A stretch of 64,000 nucleotides of DNA, taken from NCBI GenBank assembly GCA_947246015.1, contig CAMXQE010000002.1:1-64000 (forward strand). Reading direction: 5' to 3'. The notes under the pieces are model-generated. The model worked only from the letters and a program-made list of their open reading frames with translations. It was not told the DNA's origin and ran no database searches. The stretch is from an uncultured Lachnospiraceae bacterium (GTDB taxonomy: Bacteria; Bacillota; Clostridia; Lachnospirales; Lachnospiraceae). The translations under genes were made by a program, and so were the position numbers. This document shows positions 32,685 to 41,834 of the stretch, piece after piece; positions within the stretch are counted from its first letter, which is position 1; every line of letters begins with the position of its first letter.

Positions 32685-34234
32685 AAGCCGCCTCCTATTC
32701 CAAGATGTTCCATCGTAAGGGAACCATCTTCTAAAACATAAAAAATAACCGAATCCACCACTTCATTCCTATTCTTGTCAACAGCCGTCATATGAATACC
32801 CGGCAGAGAGTCACCGAAGTAATCTGTTTCATTTACTTTTATCATAGGCATTTCACCAAGCGAAAGATAATAGTTCCCCCCGTCCCCCAGCGGCCCCTCA
32901 TGTTCCGTATCCGTATGGCTCCCGTAAAGGACTTCCCTGCAAAACCGCGCCATATACGGGCTTCCATAGGTCTCTGTATCGGTAAACAATCCATATTTCA
33001 TAAGATAAGACCGGCTTTCCAGCGACGGCACATAATCACATGGCTGGCACATCAGCGTCAGCACTGTAATATTTTCGTTATCCGCCATAGCCAGCCACTT
33101 ATATGGCTGGTTCGTTTCCCGCATGACAGATTCTATCTCAAACGCCTGCTGCTTGTCCTCTATCGCCCGCCTCAGTTCCTGTCTGGCCGCCTCCGCTTCT
33201 GCCGCATACCTTTCATATACGCCATCCCATGATGCACAGAGTGACTCTTCCCTATCCTCAAACGGCGCATAATTCGTTATCATGTATTTGGCTAAAAAAT
33301 CCGTATACTTATTTGCCCCATAAAGGTTCACATGATTCAAATCATAAAAATCCGTTTGGAAATCCAGCCCCATTTCCTCATAATGTTGATTGGAATTCAA
33401 AAACGGAAAACCGTATTCCTGTGCAATCTCTTCTATCCGGTTCAGTTCCATAGCGTCCTCAGCAGTCACGGTAAACGGCGAAGCTACTAACAGCAGCGGT
33501 ATCCCATTACTTCTGCAATACTCCAAAATATCAATATAAACCGTTTCCAGCTGAGGGTCCAAAGCGGCCGTCCCGTCCGGCCACTCCGCTAATGGAGCAT
33601 TTATAAAAGCATGTTCCGACGATATCGCAAATCCTTTGTAGAAACCTTCCGCATCCAGACTCTCATCTGCCCTGTTATCCAGCAGCTGCCAGCTCAGTTC
33701 ACTGGCCAACGCCTCATGGTTATCATGGTACCGGATAATATCTATGATTTCGGACCATGCATCTCTCAGGGCAATCCCGTTCAGCTGACAATAGTATTTC
33801 ACCGCTGCCAGTCTGTTGGTATTATAATCCTGCGCATCCAGCGCACCCCAGATACCGCCTTCCGTATCCGGAAAACGGGACAGGATTTTTCTTACATCAA
33901 AAACAATCACCTGCGGGTCCTGTGTTTTCTTTATATCTTCGATGGCAAAGACAGTCGCTGCCGCCGACATGGAACCAATGGAATAATCATACGACGTAAT
34001 ACCATACTCTTTCCATGCATACATACAGTCCCAATACCGGTATACGCAGCTGGCGCCTATAACCACCGCGTCAAGGCTGTCCTCCTCTTCTCCATAGAAG
34101 CCTATGATATTCAGCCTGCCTGCCCTGTAAGTATCGCGGAACAAATAGGTACAATGTATGAAAACTTCCCAGATTAAGAAACTAAATACCAGAAAAGCTA
34201 TGATTTTTTTAACACTCTGCCTTTGAATCTTCAT
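32681..34234 (-). CDS. Membrane-anchored SGNH-like protein, partner of MBOAT
   Basis: This 517-residue protein has one N-terminal helix (IIAFLVFSFLIWEVFIHCTY) and a long extracytoplasmic part. AVVIGASCVYRYWDC carries the GxS nucleophile block, and YDLNHVNLYGANKYTDFL supplies Asp and His in the DxxH order. It is distantly similar in plan to the protein at 21344, including the location next to an acyl module. A charged region near residues 330-370 and a C-terminal domain rich in Asp/Gly are unassigned. GAGG 8 nt before the ATG fixes the start, and a promoter lies upstream. Its role is probably the final transfer of the acyl group to the glycan outside the cell. Confidence 0.65.
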   Translation of the reverse strand: MKIQRQSVKKIIAFLVFSFLIWEVFIHCTYLFRDTYRAGRLNIIGFYGEEEDSLDAVVIGASCVYRYWDCMYAWKEYGITSYDYSIGSMSAAATVFAIEDIKKTQDPQVIVFDVRKILSRFPDTEGGIWGALDAQDYNTNRLAAVKYYCQLNGIALRDAWSEIIDIIRYHDNHEALASELSWQLLDNRADESLDAEGFYKGFAISSEHAFINAPLAEWPDGTAALDPQLETVYIDILEYCRSNGIPLLLVASPFTVTAEDAMELNRIEEIAQEYGFPFLNSNQHYEEMGLDFQTDFYDLNHVNLYGANKYTDFLAKYMITNYAPFEDREESLCASWDGVYERYAAEAEAARQELRRAIEDKQQAFEIESVMRETNQPYKWLAMADNENITVLTLMCQPCDYVPSLESRSYLMKYGLFTDTETYGSPYMARFCREVLYGSHTDTEHEGPLGDGGNYYLSLGEMPMIKVNETDYFGDSLPGIHMTAVDKNRNEVVDSVIFYVLEDGSLTMEHLGIGGGF

Positions 34235-34275
34235 TCAAAAAACCTCGTAACATATTGTAGTCCATACCATACTAT

Positions 34276-34303
34276 ATTCTATCATAATGCAGTAAATATG
34301 CAA
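34276..34303 (-). promoter_or_regulatory. Promoter for the ACP acylation operon
   Basis: TTGCAT (34298-34303) and TAGAAT (34276-34281) are 16 bp apart on the minus strand, about 42 nt before the SGNH gene. Genes from here to 19865 run without another obvious promoter. Confidence 0.5.
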
Positions 34304-34313
34304 GAAATATTCT

Positions 34314-34374
34314 TCCTAAAATCGGACTGCGGATAACCGTTCAGCCTTACAACTGTGACAATGCGTCCGCAGTC
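34314..34374 (-). terminator. Possible terminator after the GT-C gene
   Basis: On the minus strand GACTGCGGA (34366-34374) pairs with TCCGCAGTC (34325-34333) around a long loop, followed by GATTTTAG. The T tract is short. Confidence 0.4.
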
Positions 34375-34392
34375 AGACTGAATGCAGTCCTG

Positions 34393-35859
34393 TCATTCCT
34401 TCTTCCTCCGGTACAGCCTGCAATCCTCATTCTCCATCACCGCTTCGTAGTTCTTCCGAAGCTGCCCTTTCACCGTTTCATTTTCTATTACTGCTGTTGT
34501 TTTCGTCACAATCCATTCCGGCGGCCGTTCCTCCAGCATCTCTTTAATTTCCGTTTCCACCTGCTCCGAAAGCTGCATATAATGTTCCTGCCATCCGCAA
34601 TACCTGCTGTATGGCATGATATCGGTTATCGTATACCATCTTAACGGAACCTCGTACCCCCATACGCGGTCCCGTTCTTCTGCCGGAATATATCCTTCCG
34701 TCTCCTTCACATGCCGGTACATCGTATCATCATCCGCCTGACGTAAAATGGAAACTCCCGTCCCTGCCATCTTATAACAGGGATAAGCAAAACAAAAAAC
34801 AATGACTGCCGCCACAAGCAGCCGCCGTTTCCTGTCCGGCATCCCTTTCTTCCATACCTCCAGAATCCTCCACACGCCGAGCATCATTCCCGGAATGACT
34901 AAAATATAATCATGGAAAGAGCTGTTACCCATCCCAAGCGTTATCATCATGCCCGCCGTATTCCACAAAACGAGCATCCACAGCCTTCTGTTCCTCTGCC
35001 CTGTCACGAGAAAAACCCCTACCGGAAATAACAGACTAAGCAGGAACAGACCTCCCGCCCCGATTGCAAAACCTTCCGTTCCGTAAATATATCCAAAAAC
35101 GAATACACAATGCAGCATATTCCCAATCTCACCATAATACCCAAAATAAAGCAGGGGCGGAAGGAACGCCGCCGCAGTTCCCAGCAGAAATGCCGCTATA
35201 TTCTCTCCCCAGTTCTTCCACCGTCTGTTCTTAATCAGATAAAACGAAACAGTCAGCACTATCGCACCTATCATAACCGCATTGATAACCCTGATAAGGG
35301 TAATCACACCGAAACACACACCATAAATAAATCCATGCCATGGCCTGTGTTCTTCCTTCTCACCCGTTATGAAATCCAGCGCATAATATAACGGCAGGAA
35401 CACGAAAGGCAGACTCCACTCCTCCGTCAGATTCCCTCCCTCCAGCGTCGTGGATAATACCACATAGAACGGAACCAGCATAATCAGACTGCAGGCTGCC
35501 CCGCTTTCCGCGAAATATTTCCTGAGAATCCTCAGGCACAGGAACAGCACACTGCACAGCCAGACACACTGCATGAGAAACACACCGTTTCTTCCATACC
35601 AGACGGACTCCGCCGCATACTCGATAAAGAACAGCCATGGCCCCTTCATATCAAAAAAATCCCTGTAAGGAAGATACCCTTTTGTCATCCCGGCGCCGAC
35701 CAGCTGGAAAAAGGCCGAATCCCATCCGTGCGCCCGCGGGAACAGCGGGCTTGTCATATAAGAAAAATACAGCAGGAATATAATCCCGCTGAACCATATT
35801 ATTACCAATTCCATGATTCTCTTTGTCTTTATCTTTATTCCAGCACTGTATTTTTTCAT
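34393..35859 (-). CDS. Polytopic membrane glycosyltransferase-like protein (GT-C type)
   Basis: This 488-residue protein has about ten hydrophobic segments, an early extracytoplasmic loop with GWDSAFFQLVGAGMTKGYLP (an Asp in the position used by GT-C enzymes) and a soluble C-terminal tail of about 110 residues. The pattern fits the GT39/ArnT-like superfamily, which uses polyprenyl-phosphate sugars outside the membrane. A polyprenyl-phosphate-sugar synthase-like GT2 at 44268 in the same unit would supply such a donor. No diagnostic motif beyond this is seen. Confidence 0.55.
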   Translation of the reverse strand: MKKYSAGIKIKTKRIMELVIIWFSGIIFLLYFSYMTSPLFPRAHGWDSAFFQLVGAGMTKGYLPYRDFFDMKGPWLFFIEYAAESVWYGRNGVFLMQCVWLCSVLFLCLRILRKYFAESGAACSLIMLVPFYVVLSTTLEGGNLTEEWSLPFVFLPLYYALDFITGEKEEHRPWHGFIYGVCFGVITLIRVINAVMIGAIVLTVSFYLIKNRRWKNWGENIAAFLLGTAAAFLPPLLYFGYYGEIGNMLHCVFVFGYIYGTEGFAIGAGGLFLLSLLFPVGVFLVTGQRNRRLWMLVLWNTAGMMITLGMGNSSFHDYILVIPGMMLGVWRILEVWKKGMPDRKRRLLVAAVIVFCFAYPCYKMAGTGVSILRQADDDTMYRHVKETEGYIPAEERDRVWGYEVPLRWYTITDIMPYSRYCGWQEHYMQLSEQVETEIKEMLEERPPEWIVTKTTAVIENETVKGQLRKNYEAVMENEDCRLYRRKKE

Positions 35860-35935
35860 TGCCGCCCCTCTGACTATACTCCAAAGCGTATTTGAAACTT
35901 ATTTCATCCATCTCAGACACGCTCTGAACACACTC

Positions 35936-37075
35936 CTAAATTTTATGTTTCCATATTTCTTCCACTACCCGGTAATAGTTCGCAAACTGAAATTCTGCCA
36001 GCACATGTTCATATCCCGCCTTTCCCATCCGCGGAATATTCTCCCTGTCGCTTATAATCAGCTCTAGTTTCTTTTTCAGGTCGTCCTTATCGTTATCCCG
36101 GAACACATATCCGTTCACGCCCTCCTCAATGTAACTGGCGGTGCCGTTATCGCTGCCGCTGACTGCCGGCACGGAAAATGCCATCGCTTCGATAACGGTT
36201 ATGGAAGCCGGTTCCTCCGTACTGGGAATCACATATACATCCGACTGTTCATACCGGGCAAATACCTGCTCTTTATTCAGGTTCCGGAGCAATGTTATCT
36301 TATCCGAAAGCCCGTGCTCTTTTATATATTTTTCCAAAGCAGCATAATACTCCCTGTGGAAATCATTGGATACTTCACCGGCTATCGTCAGATGAAGCGG
36401 ATACTGCTCCGCCAGTTCCTCTATGGCCTGAACCATCAGGAAATGGTTTTTCCGCTTTTGATACTTCCCGATACAGAATACCTGAATCTTATCATCCTTG
36501 AAATAACTCTTATCCTCCGGAGCCACCCTGGGTTCCATCAGAAAGGGAGCGAAATATCCGTTTTTATCCTTTACCAGCCCCGTATAATCCACCCCCACCA
36601 GATTGACCGGAGTCATCCGGTATGCGGGCGTCAGCTTCCACACGATTTTATGGGCCAAATCCATTTTCTTCGGTTTATCCCAAACCGGACTCAGATTATA
36701 TAAAATGGTCGGGATATGCAGGCTGCGGCAAATCCGGTTCATGAAGATGGTATAGACAGAACGCTCCCGCAATATGGCGATATCCGGCCGGAATTCCTTA
36801 ATCAGCCTGCGCAGTTTAAAAACAGGCGGGATACCGCACTTTAACTTCATATCTATGGCCGCCGGATTCTTCCGGAACAGCACATGCACATAAATGTAGT
36901 CAATCAGACGAAAAAAAGCCGAATATCCAACCACAATCGGCCTGACATACGTATAATCCTCTATTTTTCCGGCATACTGGCTTAAAAAACGGACTTCATG
37001 ACCATTTTCCACCCAGCCTTTCATGATTGTATTCTGATTGGTGTGATAGCGGTGGGACATATATAATACACGCAT
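35936..37075 (-). CDS. Glycosyltransferase family 4
   Basis: The 379-residue GT-B enzyme begins MRVLYMSHRYHTNQNTIMKG. The donor domain has FCIGKYQKRKNHFLMVQAIE, SDVYVIPSTEEPASITVIEA (E-x7-E type) and SVPAVSGSDNGTASYIEEG. The ATG at 37075 is preceded by GAGGGAG; the frame extends 12 codons further without a site. It is followed by the GT-C gene and preceded by an acyltransferase gene. Donor unknown. Confidence 0.85.
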   Translation of the reverse strand: MRVLYMSHRYHTNQNTIMKGWVENGHEVRFLSQYAGKIEDYTYVRPIVVGYSAFFRLIDYIYVHVLFRKNPAAIDMKLKCGIPPVFKLRRLIKEFRPDIAILRERSVYTIFMNRICRSLHIPTILYNLSPVWDKPKKMDLAHKIVWKLTPAYRMTPVNLVGVDYTGLVKDKNGYFAPFLMEPRVAPEDKSYFKDDKIQVFCIGKYQKRKNHFLMVQAIEELAEQYPLHLTIAGEVSNDFHREYYAALEKYIKEHGLSDKITLLRNLNKEQVFARYEQSDVYVIPSTEEPASITVIEAMAFSVPAVSGSDNGTASYIEEGVNGYVFRDNDKDDLKKKLELIISDRENIPRMGKAGYEHVLAEFQFANYYRVVEEIWKHKI

Positions 37076-37114
37076 ACGCTTCTCCCTCTTTCTTTTTTCC
37101 ATTACTGCCATCCG

Positions 37115-38158
37115 TTACTGCCGCGCCCCGGCTTCCTTCCGGCCGCCGCGGAAACGCTTCATCAGGAACATGACCTCCGATACTGCCAGCGCACCTGCGA
37201 ATGTAAACAAAAACAATGCCATTCCATCCGGCCGTAAAAACATCCGGCCTATGAACTTAAAAATCATATGCACAAAATAAATATTTTTGCTCATTTCACG
37301 AAACCAGACCGTAGACTTCTCCGTCCGTATCTGCAATGCCGTACACAAAAGGAAGTATGCTGCCGGAACCAGCATCCAATACATATCCGGTTCCCTGACT
37401 ACTCCGTACCGGTACAGACATACCTCTTCTATCCAAAGAAGCACTACTGACAGGATTACCCCGGACAGCGCTTTTTTCCGCATCATTTCTACAGGACGCT
37501 TTGCCGCCGCTATACCTGTATAAATGAATACGCTTCCGAAAAACACACCGTTACGGCATGTTGCCATCACCTTCTTCACCAACAGCAGCAAATCCCAAAT
37601 GACTCCGTCCTGGTCTAAAATCTTTAGCAGCACCCCGAAATAGGACTGCGTCAGCAGTCCCATGGAATATAAAATGGCAAACAGCACGCCCGCCTTTCTC
37701 ATTCCCAGCCATTTTACGGCATAAAATGCAAGAACCACTCCTACCGCCGTCGCCGGAAGATACCAAAGGTGGACATAAGAACCGTTTAGGACTGTATCCC
37801 TGAAAAACGCAAGTATGGCATACTTCAGTCCGCGTTCACTGCTTGTAACTTTTCCATAACATAGGATAATCGGAAAATAAATCACGGTCCACACCAGATA
37901 CAGCTTCAGAATCCCCTTCACATACTTCCCTATCACCAAACCCATATCCCCGCGGTTGTCCGTCAACTTCCGTTCCAGCAAAAAACCGGTGGCGGCAAAG
38001 AAAAAGGGCACTGCCACTCTTCCCAGCACATCTGCTGTGGAGAAATTCAAAATACCGCTTATCCCGTCAAACGGATGCGTATGCAATACCACAATCAGCA
38101 CCGCCATTATAAACTTAACAATATCGAGTCCCTTATACTCTGCCCGTTCTCTTTTCAT
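37115..38158 (-). CDS. Acyltransferase family 3 (O-acetyltransferase-like)
   Basis: This 347-residue integral membrane protein has about ten helices. The N-terminal block KGLDIVKFIMAVLIVVLHTH contains the conserved His of the acyltransferase_3/OafA family, and VPFFFAATGFLLERKL follows. The family transfers acetyl or other acyl groups from cytoplasmic CoA to surface polysaccharides. It lies between an ABC flippase and a GT4 and probably O-acetylates the repeat unit. Confidence 0.8.
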   Translation of the reverse strand: MKRERAEYKGLDIVKFIMAVLIVVLHTHPFDGISGILNFSTADVLGRVAVPFFFAATGFLLERKLTDNRGDMGLVIGKYVKGILKLYLVWTVIYFPIILCYGKVTSSERGLKYAILAFFRDTVLNGSYVHLWYLPATAVGVVLAFYAVKWLGMRKAGVLFAILYSMGLLTQSYFGVLLKILDQDGVIWDLLLLVKKVMATCRNGVFFGSVFIYTGIAAAKRPVEMMRKKALSGVILSVVLLWIEEVCLYRYGVVREPDMYWMLVPAAYFLLCTALQIRTEKSTVWFREMSKNIYFVHMIFKFIGRMFLRPDGMALFLFTFAGALAVSEVMFLMKRFRGGRKEAGARQ

Positions 38159-38173
38159 TTTATTTCCGCCCCG

Positions 38174-39928
38174 TCACTCCCCGAAAACCTCTTCTTTCGT
38201 CTTAGGCGTTACTTTCCCGTCCGCCACTTCATAAACCGCATCCACGTTCCGGATGGTCGTCAGTCTGTGCGCTATGATAATCATCGTCTTCATTCCCTGA
38301 AGGTTCTCGATGGACTCCATTACGGCAGTCTCTGTTTCATTGTCCAGAGCCGAGGTTGCCTCATCCAGAACCAGTATCTCCGGGTCATGATACAAGGCTC
38401 TGGCAATACCAATCCTCTGCCGCTGTCCTCCTGACAGACGCACTCCCCTGTCCCCGACAAACGTATTCAGCCCGTCTGCAAGCCCCTCTACGAAATCATA
38501 GAGCTGCGCCTTCATCAGAGCGGCAATCACTGCCTGGTCGTCAATCTCTTCTTCCGGAACGCCAAACGCCACATTATTCCGGACCGTATCATCCGACAGA
38601 TAGATAACCTGCGGAATATACCCCAGTTCCCGGTGCCAGACATCCGGGTTTTCATGGATATTCATCCCGTCCGCCAGCACCGCTCCCTCCTGCGGCTCCA
38701 GCAATCCTAAAATAATATCCACCATAGTGGTTTTCCCTGCACCGGAAGAACCGATGAAAGCCACTGTTTTTCCTTTTGGAATCGTAAAATCCGCCTGCCG
38801 GATGACCGGCTGTTCGGAATCCGGATAATGGTAAGTCAGACCCTGCACTCTTATTTCCTTTGTAAAATCCCATTGCATCCCGCTTTCCTGCTTCCTCTCC
38901 GGTGCATCCTCTATCTCTTTCAAATCATGATATATCAATTCAAACGACGGAAGCGAATACAGAATATCCGCCACATGCACATTAATCTTCCCCACCGAAG
39001 GCAGCAGCCGGAACGCCGCCACTGCAAATACCGCCAGCTGCGGGATATACACGGTAATATCATTGTAACCGAAGAACATTTTTACAAGCACGGCAATCAA
39101 AATACCGCTCATACAGGAAGCTTCCACAAAATATCTGGGCATCTCGGCAATCAGACGGTTCATACGCAGCCCGTGGACATATTTCTTAAAATAGTTCTGA
39201 TATTCCGTGATAAAATATTTCTCGCGGTTCAATATTTTTACTTCCTTAATCCCGCCTAACGACTGATTCATCCACTGATACAGTTTCCCCTTATACCACT
39301 GGCACTGTTCTCCCAGTTTGGTGGAATACCGTTTGGATATCGCAGTAAACACGCCGATACAAAGCACCAGCATGATAAGAACCAGCACCGCTATGGATTT
39401 ACTTACGATAAACAGATAGATTCCCAAAACCCCGCAGACTGTCAGTTCCATAATAAGCTCTAAAATATGGATGATTCCCTTCGTAAATAAATCCGTATCC
39501 TCCTGCATACTCCTCTGCAGCTCTGCCACGTTCTTGTTTAAGTGGAATGTATAGGGTTCATTCATGTATGCATTCAGGAGTCTTGTCGAAATACTCATCT
39601 GCGTTTTATAACAGAACTTATATATCGTATTCTTCTCCATTGCAAGGAACGCATTCTTAAAAATATAAATAAAGATGATAACTCCTGTCAGTCCCGCAAG
39701 GAAATACTGCTCCGATGTAAATCCAAACAGTTCATAAAAAAAACTGAGGTATTTGTTTTCCCTCACCACGGACGCATCCATCAGTATTTCAATAAACGGC
39801 ATAAAAATCGTTACACCCATTAATTCAAAAAAACTGCCTATGATGACTATAAGCAAAATAAATGCCAGTCTCGTCTTCTCTTTCCTGTTGAAAATGTATC
39901 CAAGCTGCCGTACTATCTTTTTTCCCAT
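38174..39928 (-). CDS. ABC transporter, fused permease/ATPase (PglK/MsbA-like flippase)
   Basis: This 584-residue half transporter has an N-terminal membrane domain opening with FILLIVIIGSFFELMGVTIF, similar to PglK-type lipid-linked oligosaccharide flippases. The C-terminal ATPase has Walker A GSSGAGKTTMVDIILGLL, signature LSGGQRQRIGIARAL, Walker B EILVLDEATSALD and the H-loop IIIAHRL. It works as a dimer. Next to glycosyltransferases its likely cargo is a lipid-linked oligosaccharide. A Wzx-type flippase also exists at 56961, so the locus may handle two different lipid-linked products. Confidence 0.88.
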   Translation of the reverse strand: MGKKIVRQLGYIFNRKEKTRLAFILLIVIIGSFFELMGVTIFMPFIEILMDASVVRENKYLSFFYELFGFTSEQYFLAGLTGVIIFIYIFKNAFLAMEKNTIYKFCYKTQMSISTRLLNAYMNEPYTFHLNKNVAELQRSMQEDTDLFTKGIIHILELIMELTVCGVLGIYLFIVSKSIAVLVLIMLVLCIGVFTAISKRYSTKLGEQCQWYKGKLYQWMNQSLGGIKEVKILNREKYFITEYQNYFKKYVHGLRMNRLIAEMPRYFVEASCMSGILIAVLVKMFFGYNDITVYIPQLAVFAVAAFRLLPSVGKINVHVADILYSLPSFELIYHDLKEIEDAPERKQESGMQWDFTKEIRVQGLTYHYPDSEQPVIRQADFTIPKGKTVAFIGSSGAGKTTMVDIILGLLEPQEGAVLADGMNIHENPDVWHRELGYIPQVIYLSDDTVRNNVAFGVPEEEIDDQAVIAALMKAQLYDFVEGLADGLNTFVGDRGVRLSGGQRQRIGIARALYHDPEILVLDEATSALDNETETAVMESIENLQGMKTMIIIAHRLTTIRNVDAVYEVADGKVTPKTKEEVFGE

Positions 39929-39930
39929 AT

Positions 39931-40809
39931 TTATTCCTTTTCCAATTCAATTAACGTAATAATCTGGCTCAGATATTCGTCATACCCTGCCTCTTCATTG
40001 GCCTGCCTGCCGATGACGGAATGCTTTTCAATCTTTGGTTTATCGGATGCCTTCCGCAAATACCACTCGTATTCCATATCCAGATTCCCAATATCAATAA
40101 CCCGGTATCCTGCCTCATACAATTCTGCGGTCAATGCCTTTGCCGTGCTTCCCAAAGAAATCAGAAACAGCCTGTCCTTCGGTACTTTCCTGCATGATTC
40201 CACAATATCGCCATACACATAGAAAGCATTATACGGCGGACAGACAATCCGCTCTATGCTTTCTGCACCGTCAAACAAATCATTGCCAACCCCGTTATGG
40301 GTTCCCGCCCCTTCCACAAACACAATTTTTCTGTCCTTCCAGACCAGTTTGAACTTTTCCAGCCACCTGCCGCAATTCTCTTTATTTTGATAATTATAAT
40401 ACATTCTTGACAAAAAAGCATTATAATATATTTTTTCTGTATTGCACTGCCTTTCATACACTTTGCGGAAACTGAGCAGGTGTTTTTTCCAGAACTTCCT
40501 GCTTCTGGCCGAGTACTGCGACAAATCACCGAAAATATCCGGAATGCCCACCATCAGTCCTTCATCGTCATAATGCAGTATTTTTTTCAGTTTTTCACTG
40601 AGAGCCGGTGCGCTTTCCTGCACAATCGTTGTCCGCCCGCACATCATGACAATATCACTGTCTCCAAACCGGACTATGCTTTTCTCCGTATGAATCAGTT
40701 CCTCCAGCGTCTCGTCTATGGATGCCACCCGCAGACGGCTCTTTACCAGCCCGGACTTATACAGAAGATATACCATACCGGCTAAAATATCCTTGATAAA
40801 CTCTTTCAT
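39931..40809 (-). CDS. GT-D fold glycosyltransferase (DUF1792, SP_1767 family)
   Basis: The 292-residue protein shows the DUF1792 pattern: SIVRFGDSDIVMMCG near residue 45 holds the acidic cluster for metal/sugar nucleotide, and VFVEGAGTHNGVGNDLFDGA and LFLISLGSTAKALTAELYEA follow. In streptococci this family (GT-D fold) extends glycans on serine-rich repeat adhesins and capsules, using UDP-glucose. A weak AGAGAG site precedes the ATG at 40809. It is 2 nt from the ABC flippase gene, which suggests coupling. Confidence 0.8.
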   Translation of the reverse strand: MKEFIKDILAGMVYLLYKSGLVKSRLRVASIDETLEELIHTEKSIVRFGDSDIVMMCGRTTIVQESAPALSEKLKKILHYDDEGLMVGIPDIFGDLSQYSARSRKFWKKHLLSFRKVYERQCNTEKIYYNAFLSRMYYNYQNKENCGRWLEKFKLVWKDRKIVFVEGAGTHNGVGNDLFDGAESIERIVCPPYNAFYVYGDIVESCRKVPKDRLFLISLGSTAKALTAELYEAGYRVIDIGNLDMEYEWYLRKASDKPKIEKHSVIGRQANEEAGYDEYLSQIITLIELEKE

Positions 40810-40822
40810 CTTATCTCTCTCT

Positions 40823-41833
40823 TCACTTTTTTCTGCCAATAAAACGATTTTCTGACAGACTGTATCTGCCGCCCTTTAAAAATTTATGTTTTACCACCCA
40901 CCAGCCGGGCACCCAGATATACTTATGCATGGCTGGCGACGCGCTTCCTATCATCCAGCAGTTCCTGTCGCATTGCTTCGTGCATCTTCTGACCTCCTCC
41001 GCCTGTCTGGAATTCCACAGTTCATCCCATGTCTGCTCCCGCAGATTTCCCATCACTGCTTTCTTTTCCATCCCGTTGCATGGAATCACATCGCAGAAAG
41101 GGTCGATAAAAAACGCATTCTTGGACATATCGCAGGGAAGCAGTCTCTTATTCCCGTAAATATAATTAATCAGTCCATGATTAAAGTAAGCGCGGAACCA
41201 TTTCTTGGGCGACTTACTCTGCAGCAGTTTGTTAATCAGTTTTTCAAAATTCCGTGCAACCTTCTCTCTGTCATTGATTTTATTGTCCGTCTTCCTGAAA
41301 TAAAAGGAATTATGCAGGGTAGCCGTGGCAAATTCCATACCAAGCTCATCGGAAATATCATACAGCGGAACCAAATCCTCACAATTCATATCCTGCACGG
41401 TCATACCGAATCCTACATCCGGATGTCCCATCTCCACCAATGTTTTTAAGGTATTATATCCTCTGTTAAATCCATCCGGTATTCCGCGTATCTTATCATT
41501 CGTCTCCTGCAGCCCTTCAATGCTGATGCGGATGCCCACTTTGGGAAATTCCCGGCACAAAGCGATAATCCGTTCTGTAAAATACCCGTTTGTAGATATG
41601 ACAATCCGGTCTGATTTCTTATAAAGTTCCCTGACAATATCCGGTATGTCCTGACGCACGAAAGGCTCCCCTCCCGTGATGTTCGTGAATGCCATTTCCG
41701 GCAGTTTCTTTATATCTTCCAGTGTAATTTCTTCTTCCGGTTTTGTCGGGTCCTTAAAACAATCGCACATATTGCACCTTGCATTGCATCTGTAAGTAAC
41801 AATTACCGTTCCGTATAATGTTCTTCTAGCCAT
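40823..41833 (-). CDS. Radical SAM protein with SPASM-like C-terminus
   Basis: This 336-residue protein has the iron-sulfur motif TYRCNARCNMCDCF (CxxxCxxC, about residue 14), followed by NITGGEPFVR and later DVIPCNGMEKKAVMGNL and CTKQCDRNCWM, cysteine clusters like those of SPASM auxiliary clusters. It generates a 5'-deoxyadenosyl radical. Its substrate is unknown; radical SAM enzymes in glycan loci can modify sugars (for example epimerisation or dehydration), while peptide modification is less likely as no precursor peptide is seen. It lies 1 nt from the membrane protein gene upstream. Confidence 0.85.
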   Translation of the reverse strand: MARRTLYGTVIVTYRCNARCNMCDCFKDPTKPEEEITLEDIKKLPEMAFTNITGGEPFVRQDIPDIVRELYKKSDRIVISTNGYFTERIIALCREFPKVGIRISIEGLQETNDKIRGIPDGFNRGYNTLKTLVEMGHPDVGFGMTVQDMNCEDLVPLYDISDELGMEFATATLHNSFYFRKTDNKINDREKVARNFEKLINKLLQSKSPKKWFRAYFNHGLINYIYGNKRLLPCDMSKNAFFIDPFCDVIPCNGMEKKAVMGNLREQTWDELWNSRQAEEVRRCTKQCDRNCWMIGSASPAMHKYIWVPGWWVVKHKFLKGGRYSLSENRFIGRKK

Positions 41834-41834
41834 T

